From Streptomyces himalayensis subsp. himalayensis (GTDB taxonomy: Bacteria > Actinomycetota > Actinomycetes > Streptomycetales > Streptomycetaceae), in contig NZ_JACEHE010000002.1 of NCBI RefSeq assembly GCF_013778455.1, forward strand, positions 124,001-188,000: a DNA stretch of 64,000 nucleotides, in the 5' to 3' direction. Of the stretch, positions 8,205 to 16,033 are shown one piece after another. The translations under genes and the position numbers were made by a program. The notes under the pieces were generated by a model, which saw only the letters and a list, made by a program, of their open reading frames with translations, made no database searches and was not told where the DNA came from. Numbering within the stretch: position 1 is the stretch's first letter; every line of letters starts with the position of its first letter.

Positions 8205-8978
8205 TCAGCCACCACCCCCGCCCAGCACGCCATCCGCCAGCCCGATCAGCACCGGGACGATCCCGACGGCGATGAACGCAGGCAGAAAGCACAGCCCGAC
8301 GGGAGCAGTGATCAGCACCCCGGCGCGGCGCGCCTTCGCCATGGCCGTACGCCCCCACTCGGCCCTGGCCTCCGTGGCCAGCCGTGCGACCGGCGCGGCC
8401 GCCGGTGCACCCGACTCTCCGGCCCGCTCCAGCAGGCGGGCCAGCGCCTCGGCCCCCGGTATCGCGGCCAGCCGCCGCCATGCCTCGGCAGGTTCGCCGC
8501 CGAGCCGCACCTCGGCCGCGCCCCACGCCAGCCGCTCGCCCACCGGACCGCCCAGCGATCCGCCAACCGCCTGCGCGGCCCTGACGGGGTCGGCGCCAGC
8601 CGCGATGCATGCCGCCAGCAGATCGGCGGCGAGCGGCAGTTGCCGTGCCGCGGCATCCGCATCGACGTCCGGTGCCGGCGCACCTGTCCGTCGCCAGCGC
8701 AAGGCGCCGTACCCGGCGACCGCCCCGACGAGGCATCCCACAACACCTCCCACCAGCGCATATCCGGCACACGCCGCGCCCACCACCGGCGCCCATCTCC
8801 GTACCGCATGCCGCACTCGCGCTTCTCTGGCAGGAGCCGCCCGGCGCACCGTGTCCAGCAGTGCACTCAGCCGGCGCCGCAGCGTCCGTTCACGCCGCCG
8901 GGAACTCAGTAGGTGCACCAGCCACAGCACAGTCACCGCGATGCACACCGCCACCCCCAGCCTGTGGACAACGTTCAC
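8205..8978 (-). CDS. TadC-like inner membrane platform protein
   Basis: 257 aa with the GspF/TadC arrangement: an N-terminal hydrophobic helix (about residues 6-22), a pair of helices near 57-85, a cytoplasmic helical domain (LPLAADLLAACIAAGADPVRAAQ...) and a C-terminal membrane region (ITAPVGLCFLPAFIAVGIVPVLIG). The GTG at 8978 overlaps the stop of the TadB gene by GTGA, which decides the start. It probably forms the membrane platform of the Tad secretion machine with TadB and the TadA motor. Confidence 0.85.
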   Translation of the reverse strand: MNVVHRLGVAVCIAVTVLWLVHLLSSRRRERTLRRRLSALLDTVRRAAPAREARVRHAVRRWAPVVGAACAGYALVGGVVGCLVGAVAGYGALRWRRTGAPAPDVDADAAARQLPLAADLLAACIAAGADPVRAAQAVGGSLGGPVGERLAWGAAEVRLGGEPAEAWRRLAAIPGAEALARLLERAGESGAPAAAPVARLATEARAEWGRTAMAKARRAGVLITAPVGLCFLPAFIAVGIVPVLIGLADGVLGGGGG

Positions 8979-9838
8979 TGCCGCTCCGCCCCTCGTACGA
9001 TCCTCAGTGCCCACCACGACCCCGCCCCCTCCAGCGCTCCGCCCACGAGCAGGCAGCCGAGCCCCGGCCCGGTGTGCAGCAGCACCCGCAGCGGGTCGGC
9101 GCCCAGTGCCGTCCCGAGAAGCAGGCCAAGGAGGGGAAGCGCCGCGAGCAGTACGGCCGTTGAGCGAGCTCCCGCCAATTGAGCTCGCAGGTCCGCCCTT
9201 TGATCGCGCTCCGCACGGAGTGCGCTCTCCAGCCGCTCCAGCCCGGCGGCGAGGCCGGCCCCTCTGTCCACGGCGACCCGCCAGCACGCCGCGAGCCCTC
9301 GCAGACCTTCGGCCCCCGGCTCCCGTGCGGACTCCCCCAGGGCCCCCGGAACGTCCCCGCCGAACCGGGCTGCTGCTACCACTGCCGCCCGGGCCCCGCC
9401 GAGCCCACCGGAATCGCGGGCCGCCACGAGCAGCGCCTCGGCGGGCTGCCGCCCCGCGCGCACTTCTCCGGCGAGCGCTCCGCACAGCGCGATCACCGCA
9501 TCGGTCCGCTTCTCGCTCAGCTGCCGTGCCGTACGGGCACGCAGCGCCCGCCCGGCAAGGGGCACACCCACTGACCCCACGACAAGCGGCACCAAGGACT
9601 CCCCGATGAGCGCGACGGTCACCCCGGCCATAAGGCACCACCATTCGGGCCGCAGCCGAGCGCGGCACCAGGCCCTCGCCCAACCCCATGGCGACCGGAC
9701 GGGTCCTGTGGCCCCACCCTCCGCCAGCAGCCGCCGAGCACGTCGCACCACTCGGTCACGCCCGGCCATCACCCAAGCCGCCGCTCCCGCGCACACCATC
9801 GCCGCGCACATCGGCCCTGAGGGCACAATCGCTGTCAC
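8975..9838 (-). CDS. TadB-like inner membrane platform protein
   Basis: 287 aa. It has an N-terminal membrane segment (about residues 9-24), a second (VTVALIGESLVPLVVGSVGVPLAG), a T2SSF helical domain with the R(A)GxxPxEAL-like stretch VRAGRQPAEALLVAARD, and C-terminal hydrophobic helices (TAVLLAALPLLGLLLG). The start GTG 9838 overlaps the TadA stop (GTGA). Family members scaffold Flp pilus assembly. It is one of four consecutive 4-bp overlaps in this cluster, which implies tight stoichiometric coupling. Confidence 0.85.
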   Translation of the reverse strand: MTAIVPSGPMCAAMVCAGAAAWVMAGRDRVVRRARRLLAEGGATGPVRSPWGWARAWCRARLRPEWWCLMAGVTVALIGESLVPLVVGSVGVPLAGRALRARTARQLSEKRTDAVIALCGALAGEVRAGRQPAEALLVAARDSGGLGGARAAVVAAARFGGDVPGALGESAREPGAEGLRGLAACWRVAVDRGAGLAAGLERLESALRAERDQRADLRAQLAGARSTAVLLAALPLLGLLLGTALGADPLRVLLHTGPGLGCLLVGGALEGAGSWWALRIVRGAERQ

Positions 9839-11043
9839 AGCGCCCCATCCCCGAGCAGTTCCCGTAGCCGCTGCCAGCCGCGCTCGTACCGGAACGCGTC
9901 CGCGCCCCAGCGCAGAGCGGGCACCGTCACCACAAGCCCGGAGGCCTCCCGCTCCAGCACGTGCACCTCTGCGATACGCCGCCGTCCGTCGCGATCGCGC
10001 ACGAGATGGAGCACCACAGACAACGCGGCCGCCAACTGGCTGTGCAGCGCCGCCCGGTCGAGACCGGCCGCAGTGCCCAGCGCCTCCAGTCGCGCCGGCA
10101 CATCGCCCGCGGCATTGGCATGGACGGTGCCGCAGCCTCCTTCGTGACCCGTGTTGAGCGCGGCAAGCAGATCGACGACCTCCGCGCCCCGCACCTCGCC
10201 GACGACCAGCCGGTCGGGCCGCATCCGCAGAGCCTGGCGCACCAAGTCCTCGAGCGTGACGAGCCCCGCACCCTCCTGGTTGGCGGGCCTGGTCTCCAGG
10301 CGCACCACATGAGGATGGTCGGGCCGCAACTCCGCGGAGTCCTCGGCGAGCACGATCCGCTGGCCCGGTCCGACCAGTCCGAGCAGGGCGCTCAGCAGAG
10401 TCGTCTTGCCCGAGCCAGTACCGCCGCTGATCAGGAACGACAGCCTCGCCTCGAGCAGCGCTCTCAGCACCCGCTCTCCGCCGGGCGGCACTGTGCCCGC
10501 CGCCACCAGCTCGTCCAGGGTGAAGGCACGCGGCCGCACGACCCGCAGAGACAGACAGGTCGAGCCCACGGCGACCGGCGGCAGCACCGCGTGCAGTCGC
10601 GTCCCGTCCGGCAGCCGGGCGTCCACCCAGGGCCGTGCGTCGTCGAGCCGCCGCCCGGCCACGGCCGCCAGACGCTGGGCAAGGCGTCGTACCGCCGCCG
10701 CGTCCGGGAAGGACACACCGGTGAGCTCCAGGCCGCCCCCTCGGTCCACCCACACCCGGTCGGGCGCGGAGACCAGGACGTCGGTCACCCGCGGGTCGGC
10801 GAGCAGCGGCTCCAGGGGCCCCGTGCCGACCAGCTCGGAACGCAACTGTTCGGCTGCGCCCAGTACTTCGGCGTCGCCGAGCACCCTGCCCTGCTCCCTC
10901 AACGCCTGGGCCACCCGGGCCGGGGTCGGGTCGGAACCACTTTCGGCGAGCCACTGCCGCACTCCGTCCAGCAGCCCGGCAGCCCTTCCGGCCTGCCCCG
11001 CGTGTCCGGGGCCACCTGCCACCCCGATGGGCTGGCGGCTCAT
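9835..11043 (-). CDS. TadA/CpaF-type secretion ATPase
   Basis: 402 aa. Catalytic core: Walker A GGTGSGKTT (about residues 210-218), Asp box region LAEDSAELRP, Walker B RLVVGEVRG, and His box GGCGTVHAN. An N-terminal domain of about 150 residues precedes it, as in CpaF. The ATPase powers assembly of Flp-type pili or a related secretion process at the membrane. The start overlaps the CpaE-like stop by ATGA. All catalytic motifs are intact, so the machine should be functional as far as sequence shows. Confidence 0.93.
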   Translation of the reverse strand: MSRQPIGVAGGPGHAGQAGRAAGLLDGVRQWLAESGSDPTPARVAQALREQGRVLGDAEVLGAAEQLRSELVGTGPLEPLLADPRVTDVLVSAPDRVWVDRGGGLELTGVSFPDAAAVRRLAQRLAAVAGRRLDDARPWVDARLPDGTRLHAVLPPVAVGSTCLSLRVVRPRAFTLDELVAAGTVPPGGERVLRALLEARLSFLISGGTGSGKTTLLSALLGLVGPGQRIVLAEDSAELRPDHPHVVRLETRPANQEGAGLVTLEDLVRQALRMRPDRLVVGEVRGAEVVDLLAALNTGHEGGCGTVHANAAGDVPARLEALGTAAGLDRAALHSQLAAALSVVLHLVRDRDGRRRIAEVHVLEREASGLVVTVPALRWGADAFRYERGWQRLRELLGDGAL

Positions 11044-12155
11044 ACGCCCCCTCCTTCAGCGGGCACCCGCTCCCAGAAGGCGCTGCAGAACCGCGCCAGC
11101 GGACCGCGCGCGGCCGCCCCGGGCGGCGTACCGCTCGCCTGAGCCGCCAACAGGCCGGGCTCCACCGGGAGTTCTCCCGCCAGCGGCAGCCCCAGGAGCC
11201 GCGCGACCTCCTCCGCGGGGAGCCCACCGAGTCCACCGCAGCCACGCCCGGCACCCACCACGACCCGCAGGTCCTGCAGCACCATGCCCACCACCGACGC
11301 AACCCGTCTCGCCGCGGCCACCGCGCGAAGTTCAGGTGGCACCACCAGCAGCCCCAGGTCCAGCTGAGCGAGGACCTCGGCGGTGCCGTCGTCCACCCGG
11401 CGCGGCAGATCCACGACCACCGAGCCGCCCCGCCGACGCGCGGCGGCGAGTACCGCGCGCACGGCCTCCGGCGGAACGACCACCGAATCGCCCCGGTCCC
11501 AGCTCAGGACCCGCAGCGCATGCAGCTCGGGCAGTGACTCCTCGAGTGCCGAGCCGCCGACCCGCCCGCGTGACTCGGCGAACGCGGGCCAGCGCAGCCC
11601 GTCGGCGGTCTCACCACCCAGCAGTACGTCGAGGCCGCCGCCCAGCGGGTCGGCGTCCACGAGCAAGGTGCGGCGCCCCTCCCGTGCCGACGTCACCGCG
11701 AGCGCGCACGCGAGCGTGGAAGCCCCCGCCCCTCCGCGCCCGCCGATCACCCCGACTGTGAGCGCGGGCAATCCCGCACCCTCGGCCACGTCGGCGATCC
11801 GGTCCACCAGCCACTGCTCACCATCGGGGAGCCGCAGCACATGGTCGGCGCCGATCTCCACGGCCCGCTGCCACACGTCCGGATCGTCCTGGTCGTGACC
11901 CACCAGGACCACTCCCCGTCTGCGGACAGCGCCCCTCACCCGGACGGCGGCATCGTCCCCGACCAGCACGAGGGGCGCCGCTTCCCAGTCGCCTCGCTGC
12001 TCGGGCACCCCGTGGTGCACCTCGGGTCTCGCCCCTGCCGCGGCACACAGCCGCAGCAGGTCGTCCAGCAATTCCACGTCCTCCGTGACGATCAGCGGTG
12101 CGCCCTGCCGCCTGTCGGCGGCCGGCGACCGGTCGTATGCGATGGCTCCCGCCAC
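11040..12155 (-). CDS. CpaE-like MinD/ParA-family ATPase (Ssd/Rv3660c-like)
   Basis: 371 aa. An N-terminal receiver-like domain (about 1-125) is followed by a SIMIBI ATPase with a deviant Walker A GGRGGAGASTLA (about 139-150) and LLVDADPLGGGLD. In the Tad systems of Caulobacter, CpaE positions the machine at the pole; the M. tuberculosis homologue is linked to septum-site determination. It is first in the Tad operon, and the following gene overlaps by ATGA. No clear promoter was identified upstream. Confidence 0.88.
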   Translation of the reverse strand: MAGAIAYDRSPAADRRQGAPLIVTEDVELLDDLLRLCAAAGARPEVHHGVPEQRGDWEAAPLVLVGDDAAVRVRGAVRRRGVVLVGHDQDDPDVWQRAVEIGADHVLRLPDGEQWLVDRIADVAEGAGLPALTVGVIGGRGGAGASTLACALAVTSAREGRRTLLVDADPLGGGLDVLLGGETADGLRWPAFAESRGRVGGSALEESLPELHALRVLSWDRGDSVVVPPEAVRAVLAAARRRGGSVVVDLPRRVDDGTAEVLAQLDLGLLVVPPELRAVAAARRVASVVGMVLQDLRVVVGAGRGCGGLGGLPAEEVARLLGLPLAGELPVEPGLLAAQASGTPPGAAARGPLARFCSAFWERVPAEGGGV

Positions 12156-12714
12156 GATCCCCAGCCCCTCTCGCTGTACACGTCATGCGCCCGTGAACCC
12201 GCGAGCACGGAGGACCGGCCGCCAATTCGCCAAACAGGAGTGGCGACTGGAAGCGGCCGTAGGAACCGGCGAAAGCGAGCCGGGTCTTGAACTCCGCGAG
12301 CGGGACGAGCGGAATCACCGTGCAGCGATCCCGGAAATCGTGTGGATCTTGGTCAATAACTGTGGACAAGCCTGCGGTTGTGAATATCCCCCTCACCCAT
12401 ACCGGTGACATCGCCGGAACTTCCACAGAGCAGCGCAACCACTACACAGAGTGACCAGTTGAGGCAGTCGGACGGCAGCACTGCTGAAGCCACAGGGAGG
12501 GCCCGATGATCGGAGAAGAGGGGACGAAATGCGTCCGGACATGCGACGACCCCCGCCGGGGGGGAGAGCGGGGGTCGTCCCCACGGCCGACTCGGGGGGG
12601 GAGGAGTCGGACCGGGTTAGCACGGTCGCGAACGATCCGTGACTTCCATGGTGTACCCGAGAGCCCTCTCAGGCAAACCCACGCGCCACACCTTACGCCG
12701 AATGGTGGGCCCCT
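12156..12714. other. 559-bp intergenic region, divergent promoters expected
   Basis: It separates the minus-strand Tad operon from the plus-strand HAD hydrolase gene. It holds no convincing ORF. Around 12340-12460 the sequence is AT-richer (TTGGTCAATAACTGTGG), a plausible promoter zone for the Tad operon. Two inverted repeats occupy 12545-12610. Confidence 0.5.
12545..12610 (+). terminator. two successive G-rich hairpins
   Basis: The first has a perfect 12-bp stem (GACGACCCCCGC, 12545-12556, with 12568-12579). The second has a 7-bp stem (CCGACTC, 12587-12593, with 12604-12610). Both have G-rich loops. They lie about 105 bp upstream of the HAD gene and could be transcript leaders or a terminator; no gene ends here on the plus strand. 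Confidence 0.4.
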
Positions 12715-13548
12715 ATGCTCTGGCACGTGGAAAACCACTCGTCGCCTCGCGCAGCTGCCTTCTTCGACCTGGACAAGACGGTCATTGCGAAGTCGAGCAC
12801 GCTCACCTTCAGCAAGTCGTTCTACCAAGGCGGGCTGATCAACCGCCGGGCCGTACTGCGCACCGCGTATGCCCAGTTCGTCTTCCTGGCGGGCGGGGCC
12901 GACCACGATCAGATGGAGCGCATGCGCGAGTATCTGTCGGCGCTGTGCCGAGGGTGGAACGTGCAGCAGGTGAAGGAGATCGTCGCCGAGACCCTGCACG
13001 ACCTGATCGACCCGATCATCTACGACGAGGCCGCTTCGCTCATCGAGGAGCATCACACCGCCGGGCGCGACGTCGTGATCGTCTCCACCTCGGGCGCGGA
13101 AGTCGTCGAGCCGATCGGCGAGCTGCTCGGGGCGGACCGGGTCGTGGCGACGCGGATGGTCGTCGGCGAGGACGGTTGCTTCACGGGCGAGGTGGAGTAC
13201 TACGCGTACGGACCCACCAAGGCGGAAGCGATCAAGGAGCTGGCGGCATCAGAGGGGTACGACCTCGCGCGATGTTATGCGTACAGCGACTCGATGACCG
13301 ACGTGCCCATGCTGGAGTCCGTCGGTCATCCATATGCGGTCAACCCCGACCGAGCACTGCGCCGCGAGGCCGTCTCGCGCCAGTGGCCGATTCTCGACTT
13401 CCATCGACCTGTCCGGCTCAAGCAGCGGATCCCCGCGTTCAAGGTGCCCCCGCGCCCGGCTCTGGTCGCCATGGCCGCCGTCGGCGCCGCCGCCGCCACC
13501 GCGGGTCTCGTCTGGTACGCGAGCCGCCGCCGCACCACGACGGCATGA
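12715..13548 (+). CDS. HAD-superfamily phosphatase (HAD-IB, SerB-like) with C-terminal membrane anchor
   Basis: 277 aa. The nucleophile motif is FFDLDKTVI (about residues 17-25), motif II lies in VIVSTSG (about 122-128), and motif IV in YAYSDSMTDVPML. The final 30 residues hold one hydrophobic helix (ALVAMAAVGAAAATAGLVWYA) followed by Arg, suggesting membrane attachment. Similar actinobacterial proteins are annotated as HAD-IB hydrolases with unknown substrate. The ATG at 12715 has a weak RBS (GGTGGG); GTG 12727, preceded by a TATGCT that could be a -10 box of a leaderless mRNA, is an alternative. It is divergent from the Tad operon. Confidence 0.85.
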   Translation: MLWHVENHSSPRAAAFFDLDKTVIAKSSTLTFSKSFYQGGLINRRAVLRTAYAQFVFLAGGADHDQMERMREYLSALCRGWNVQQVKEIVAETLHDLIDPIIYDEAASLIEEHHTAGRDVVIVSTSGAEVVEPIGELLGADRVVATRMVVGEDGCFTGEVEYYAYGPTKAEAIKELAASEGYDLARCYAYSDSMTDVPMLESVGHPYAVNPDRALRREAVSRQWPILDFHRPVRLKQRIPAFKVPPRPALVAMAAVGAAAATAGLVWYASRRRTTTA

Positions 13549-13953
13549 CCGCCGGACCCGGCGCGGGGCACCTCTGCCGCGCCGGCCCCGCCACCAGCGC
13601 AGACGCCGCACACAGCGTCCGAATCACCCTTGTTTGAACCTAAAAGTAAAAGAAGTTCAGCCAGCACTTCCGCTTGCCCTTGACTCTGGAGTACAAAGGA
13701 CTCAACGGCCCGCGAGACCAAGGCAATATCCGAAAGGATCACCTTTAAACGCAACGAAGGCCCACGGACCGATGCATGAACACCGGGCACCCACGCGACG
13801 TCGACCCGTCGATTACGGGCCAGCCGCACCAGGCGACGGGCAGAGTCCCCGGCCTGATGGGCAGATAACGAGGACGCATGGTAACGCGGTGAACATGCCA
13901 GCGGCGGTACGAATCCTCGTACCGCCGCAGCCCTGCCCGAGGGCCTGTCCGCT
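13549..13953. other. 405-bp intergenic region between convergent genes
   Basis: No ORF with Streptomyces-like codon use is visible. The stretch 13630-13760 is AT-rich for this genome (TTTGAACCTAAAAGTAAAAG). A hairpin at 13901-13928 lies near the Fic gene end. I see nothing else. Confidence 0.5.
13901..13928 (-). terminator. hairpin beyond the Fic-like gene
   Basis: Perfect 12-bp stem (GCGGCGGTACGA) with loop ATCC, 26 bp beyond the stop of the minus-strand Fic-like gene. Confidence 0.7.
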
Positions 13954-14778
13954 TTACGCCGCTCCGCGCTGGAGCGCCTCGCAGACGGCCGTCGACTCCC
14001 TGACACCCAGCTCAACTGACCGCCCGCAGTGGGCGATCCAGGCCGCCATCCCGTCCGGCGTACCGGACGCATAGCCCTCGAGCGCGGCCGCATAGGCCAG
14101 CCGTCCCTGCTCCGCGTGGCCGACCTCGGCCGGGCAGATGGACTTCGGGTCGAGGCCGCTGCCGATCAGCACGATGCGCTCGGCCGCACGCGCGACCAGC
14201 CCGTTGTGCGAGCCGAAGGGTCGCAGCGCCAGCAGCTCACCGTGCACCACGGCCGCAGTCACCAGCGCCGGGGCCTGGCTGCCCGCGATGATCAGCTGCG
14301 ACAGGCCGTCCAGGCGGGCGGCCACCTCGTCCGCGCTGGGCAGCGGAAGGTCGATCAGCGTTTCGTCGACCGGTTCGCCGTCCCGCCGGGGGCGTCCCAC
14401 CTCCTCGGACCGCCCGGCGGCCGCCACCAGATGGAGGCGCGCCAGCACCCGGAGCGGCGACTGCCGCCAGATGGAGAGCAGTTGACCCGCCTCGGCGGTG
14501 AGCCGCAGGGCCGCGCCGACGGTGCGCGCCTCGTCGTCGCCGCTGAAGTCGGTGCGCCGACGTACTTCCTCGAGCGCCCAGTCGGCGCCCGACAGCGCCG
14601 CGGATCCGCGTGCGCCACGCAGCGCCGCCTCGGAGGTGACCTCGTTGCTGCGGCGCCGCATGATCCTGTGGCCGTAGACCCGGTCCACCGCCCTGCGCAC
14701 CGAGTCCACGGAGTCGGCGACGCCGGGCAGGGAACTCAGGGTCGCAAGCGGGTCGGCGGACGCACCTTTCGTACTCAT
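13954..14778 (-). CDS. degenerate Fic-domain protein
   Basis: 274 aa from ATG 14778. The central motif LRPFGSHNGLVARA (about residues 190-205) resembles the Fic active site HPFxDGNGRxAR, but the catalytic His is replaced by Arg and the acidic residue by Ser/His. AMP transfer by the usual mechanism is therefore unlikely. The flanks (VHGELLALRPF; helices rich in Ala and Leu) fit the Fic fold. A 14-bp palindrome covers the start codon. It is divergent from a MinD-like ATPase gene. The frame extends upstream to 14889, but that part looks non-coding. Confidence 0.7.
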   Translation of the reverse strand: MSTKGASADPLATLSSLPGVADSVDSVRRAVDRVYGHRIMRRRSNEVTSEAALRGARGSAALSGADWALEEVRRRTDFSGDDEARTVGAALRLTAEAGQLLSIWRQSPLRVLARLHLVAAAGRSEEVGRPRRDGEPVDETLIDLPLPSADEVAARLDGLSQLIIAGSQAPALVTAAVVHGELLALRPFGSHNGLVARAAERIVLIGSGLDPKSICPAEVGHAEQGRLAYAAALEGYASGTPDGMAAWIAHCGRSVELGVRESTAVCEALQRGAA

Positions 14779-14784
14779 GAGTAC
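14771..14784. promoter_or_regulatory. perfect 14-bp palindrome GTACTCATGAGTAC over a start codon
   Basis: The palindrome is centred on the ATG of the Fic-like gene. A dimeric regulator bound here would block initiation of transcription or translation; alternatively it is only a leaderless start flanked by chance symmetry. Confidence 0.45.
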
Positions 14785-14882
14785 GACACTACGCGCCGGA
14801 CGATCTCCCACGACCACTGCTCCGATGAGCTTCTCGCCACACCGCCTTCGCCCACGAAGGGGTGGTCTTTCCCCCTGCCGTG

Positions 14883-14913
14883 TTGCCACGCTCCGAGATC
14901 ACGCCATTACGCT
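14883..14913 (+). promoter_or_regulatory. candidate promoter of the MinD-like ATPase gene, leaderless
   Basis: TTGCCA (14883-14888), a 19-nt spacer and TACGCT (14908-14913). The ATG at 14922 is only 8 nt beyond the -10 box and has no Shine-Dalgarno sequence, so the mRNA is probably leaderless. Confidence 0.4.
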
Positions 14914-14921
14914 TGGCGAAC

Positions 14922-15923
14922 ATGAAGATCGCTTTCGTAGGGAAGGGTGGCAGTGGCAAGACCACACTGTCCTCCCTCTTCATCCGTCATCTCGCCGCCA
15001 CCGGCGCTCCGGTGCTCGCCGTCGACGCGGACATCAACCAGCACCTGGGCGCCGCTCTAGGTCTCGAGGAGGCGGAGGCCGCCGCGCTGCCCGCGATGGG
15101 CGACCGGCTGCCGCTGATCAAGGACTATCTGCGCGGCACCAACCCGCGGATCTCCTCCGCCGAGACGATGATCAAGACGACACCACCGGGCGAGGGTTCC
15201 CGGCTGCTGCGGGTGTGCGAGAACAATCCGGTCTACGAGGCGTGCGCCCGCCCCGTGGAACTCGACGGCGCCGCCGCCCGTTTGATGGTCACCGGCCCCT
15301 TCACCGAAGCCGACCTCGGCGTCGCCTGCTATCACTCGAAGACGGGCGCGGTGGAACTGTGCCTGAACCATCTGGTGGACGGCCGCGGCGAGTACGTGGT
15401 CGTCGACATGACGGCAGGCTCGGACTCCTTCGCGTCCGGCATGTTCACCCGCTTCGACATGACCTTCCTGGTGGCCGAGCCGACCCGTAAGGGAGTGTCC
15501 GTCTACCGCCAGTACAAGGAGTACGCGCGGGACTTCGGCGTGGTGCTCAAAGTCGTCGGCAACAAGGTGCAGGGGCAGGACGACATCGACTTTCTGCGAG
15601 CGGAGGTGGGAGAGGACCTGCTGGTCACGGTCGGGCACTCGGACTGGGTGCGCGCCATGGAGAAGGGCCGCCCGCCCCGCTTCGAGCTCCTGGAGGACGC
15701 CAACCACCGCGCCCTGCAAGCGCTTCGGACGGCCGCAGAGGCGACGTACGACGTCCGCGACTGGGACCGCTATACGCGTCAGATGGTGCACTTCCACCTG
15801 AAGAACGCACAGAGCTGGGGCAACGCGCGGACGGGCGAGGATCTGGCGTCGCAGGTGGACCCCGGCTTTGTGCTGCGGGAGAGCCTCGACGGCTCGGAGG
15901 TCAGTGCCCCTCAGCCGGCATGA
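14922..15923 (+). CDS. MinD/CooC-like P-loop ATPase
   Basis: 333 aa. It starts MKIAFVGKGGSGKTT with a Walker A at residues 7-15 including the deviant Lys, and LAVDADINQHLGAAL follows, typical of CooC/NifH-type ATPases that handle metal cofactors. Cysteines occur in VCENNPVYEACARP and ACYHSKTGAVELC, possibly metal-related. VVVDMTAGSDSF is the Walker B/switch II region. The start was chosen at ATG 14922 because the frame upstream lacks an RBS. It converges on the deacetylase gene. Its substrate is unknown. Confidence 0.85.
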   Translation: MKIAFVGKGGSGKTTLSSLFIRHLAATGAPVLAVDADINQHLGAALGLEEAEAAALPAMGDRLPLIKDYLRGTNPRISSAETMIKTTPPGEGSRLLRVCENNPVYEACARPVELDGAAARLMVTGPFTEADLGVACYHSKTGAVELCLNHLVDGRGEYVVVDMTAGSDSFASGMFTRFDMTFLVAEPTRKGVSVYRQYKEYARDFGVVLKVVGNKVQGQDDIDFLRAEVGEDLLVTVGHSDWVRAMEKGRPPRFELLEDANHRALQALRTAAEATYDVRDWDRYTRQMVHFHLKNAQSWGNARTGEDLASQVDPGFVLRESLDGSEVSAPQPA

Positions 15924-15925
15924 CC

Positions 15926-15961
15926 GCCGGGCTGCCGTCGCGTCGTCGGCAGCAGCCCGGC
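15926..15961 (+). terminator. bidirectional hairpin between convergent genes
   Basis: GCCGGGCTGC (15926-15935) pairs with 15952-15961; the 16-nt loop region contains further pairing (CCG/CGG). It begins 3 bp past the ATPase stop codon and could serve both convergent transcripts. Confidence 0.6.
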
Positions 15962-16033
15962 CATTCGCCCGCGCATCCCCGAACGACCGCGACATGCCGT
16001 CGACCCGCGAGACGTCCTCGACCCCGAGACGCC

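Noticed and set aside
12639..13637. Long plus-strand ORF (332 aa) over the HAD gene
   Set aside because: It is an out-of-frame reading of the HAD hydrolase gene with Arg/Gly/Pro-rich sequence and no domain; the HAD frame has intact motifs.
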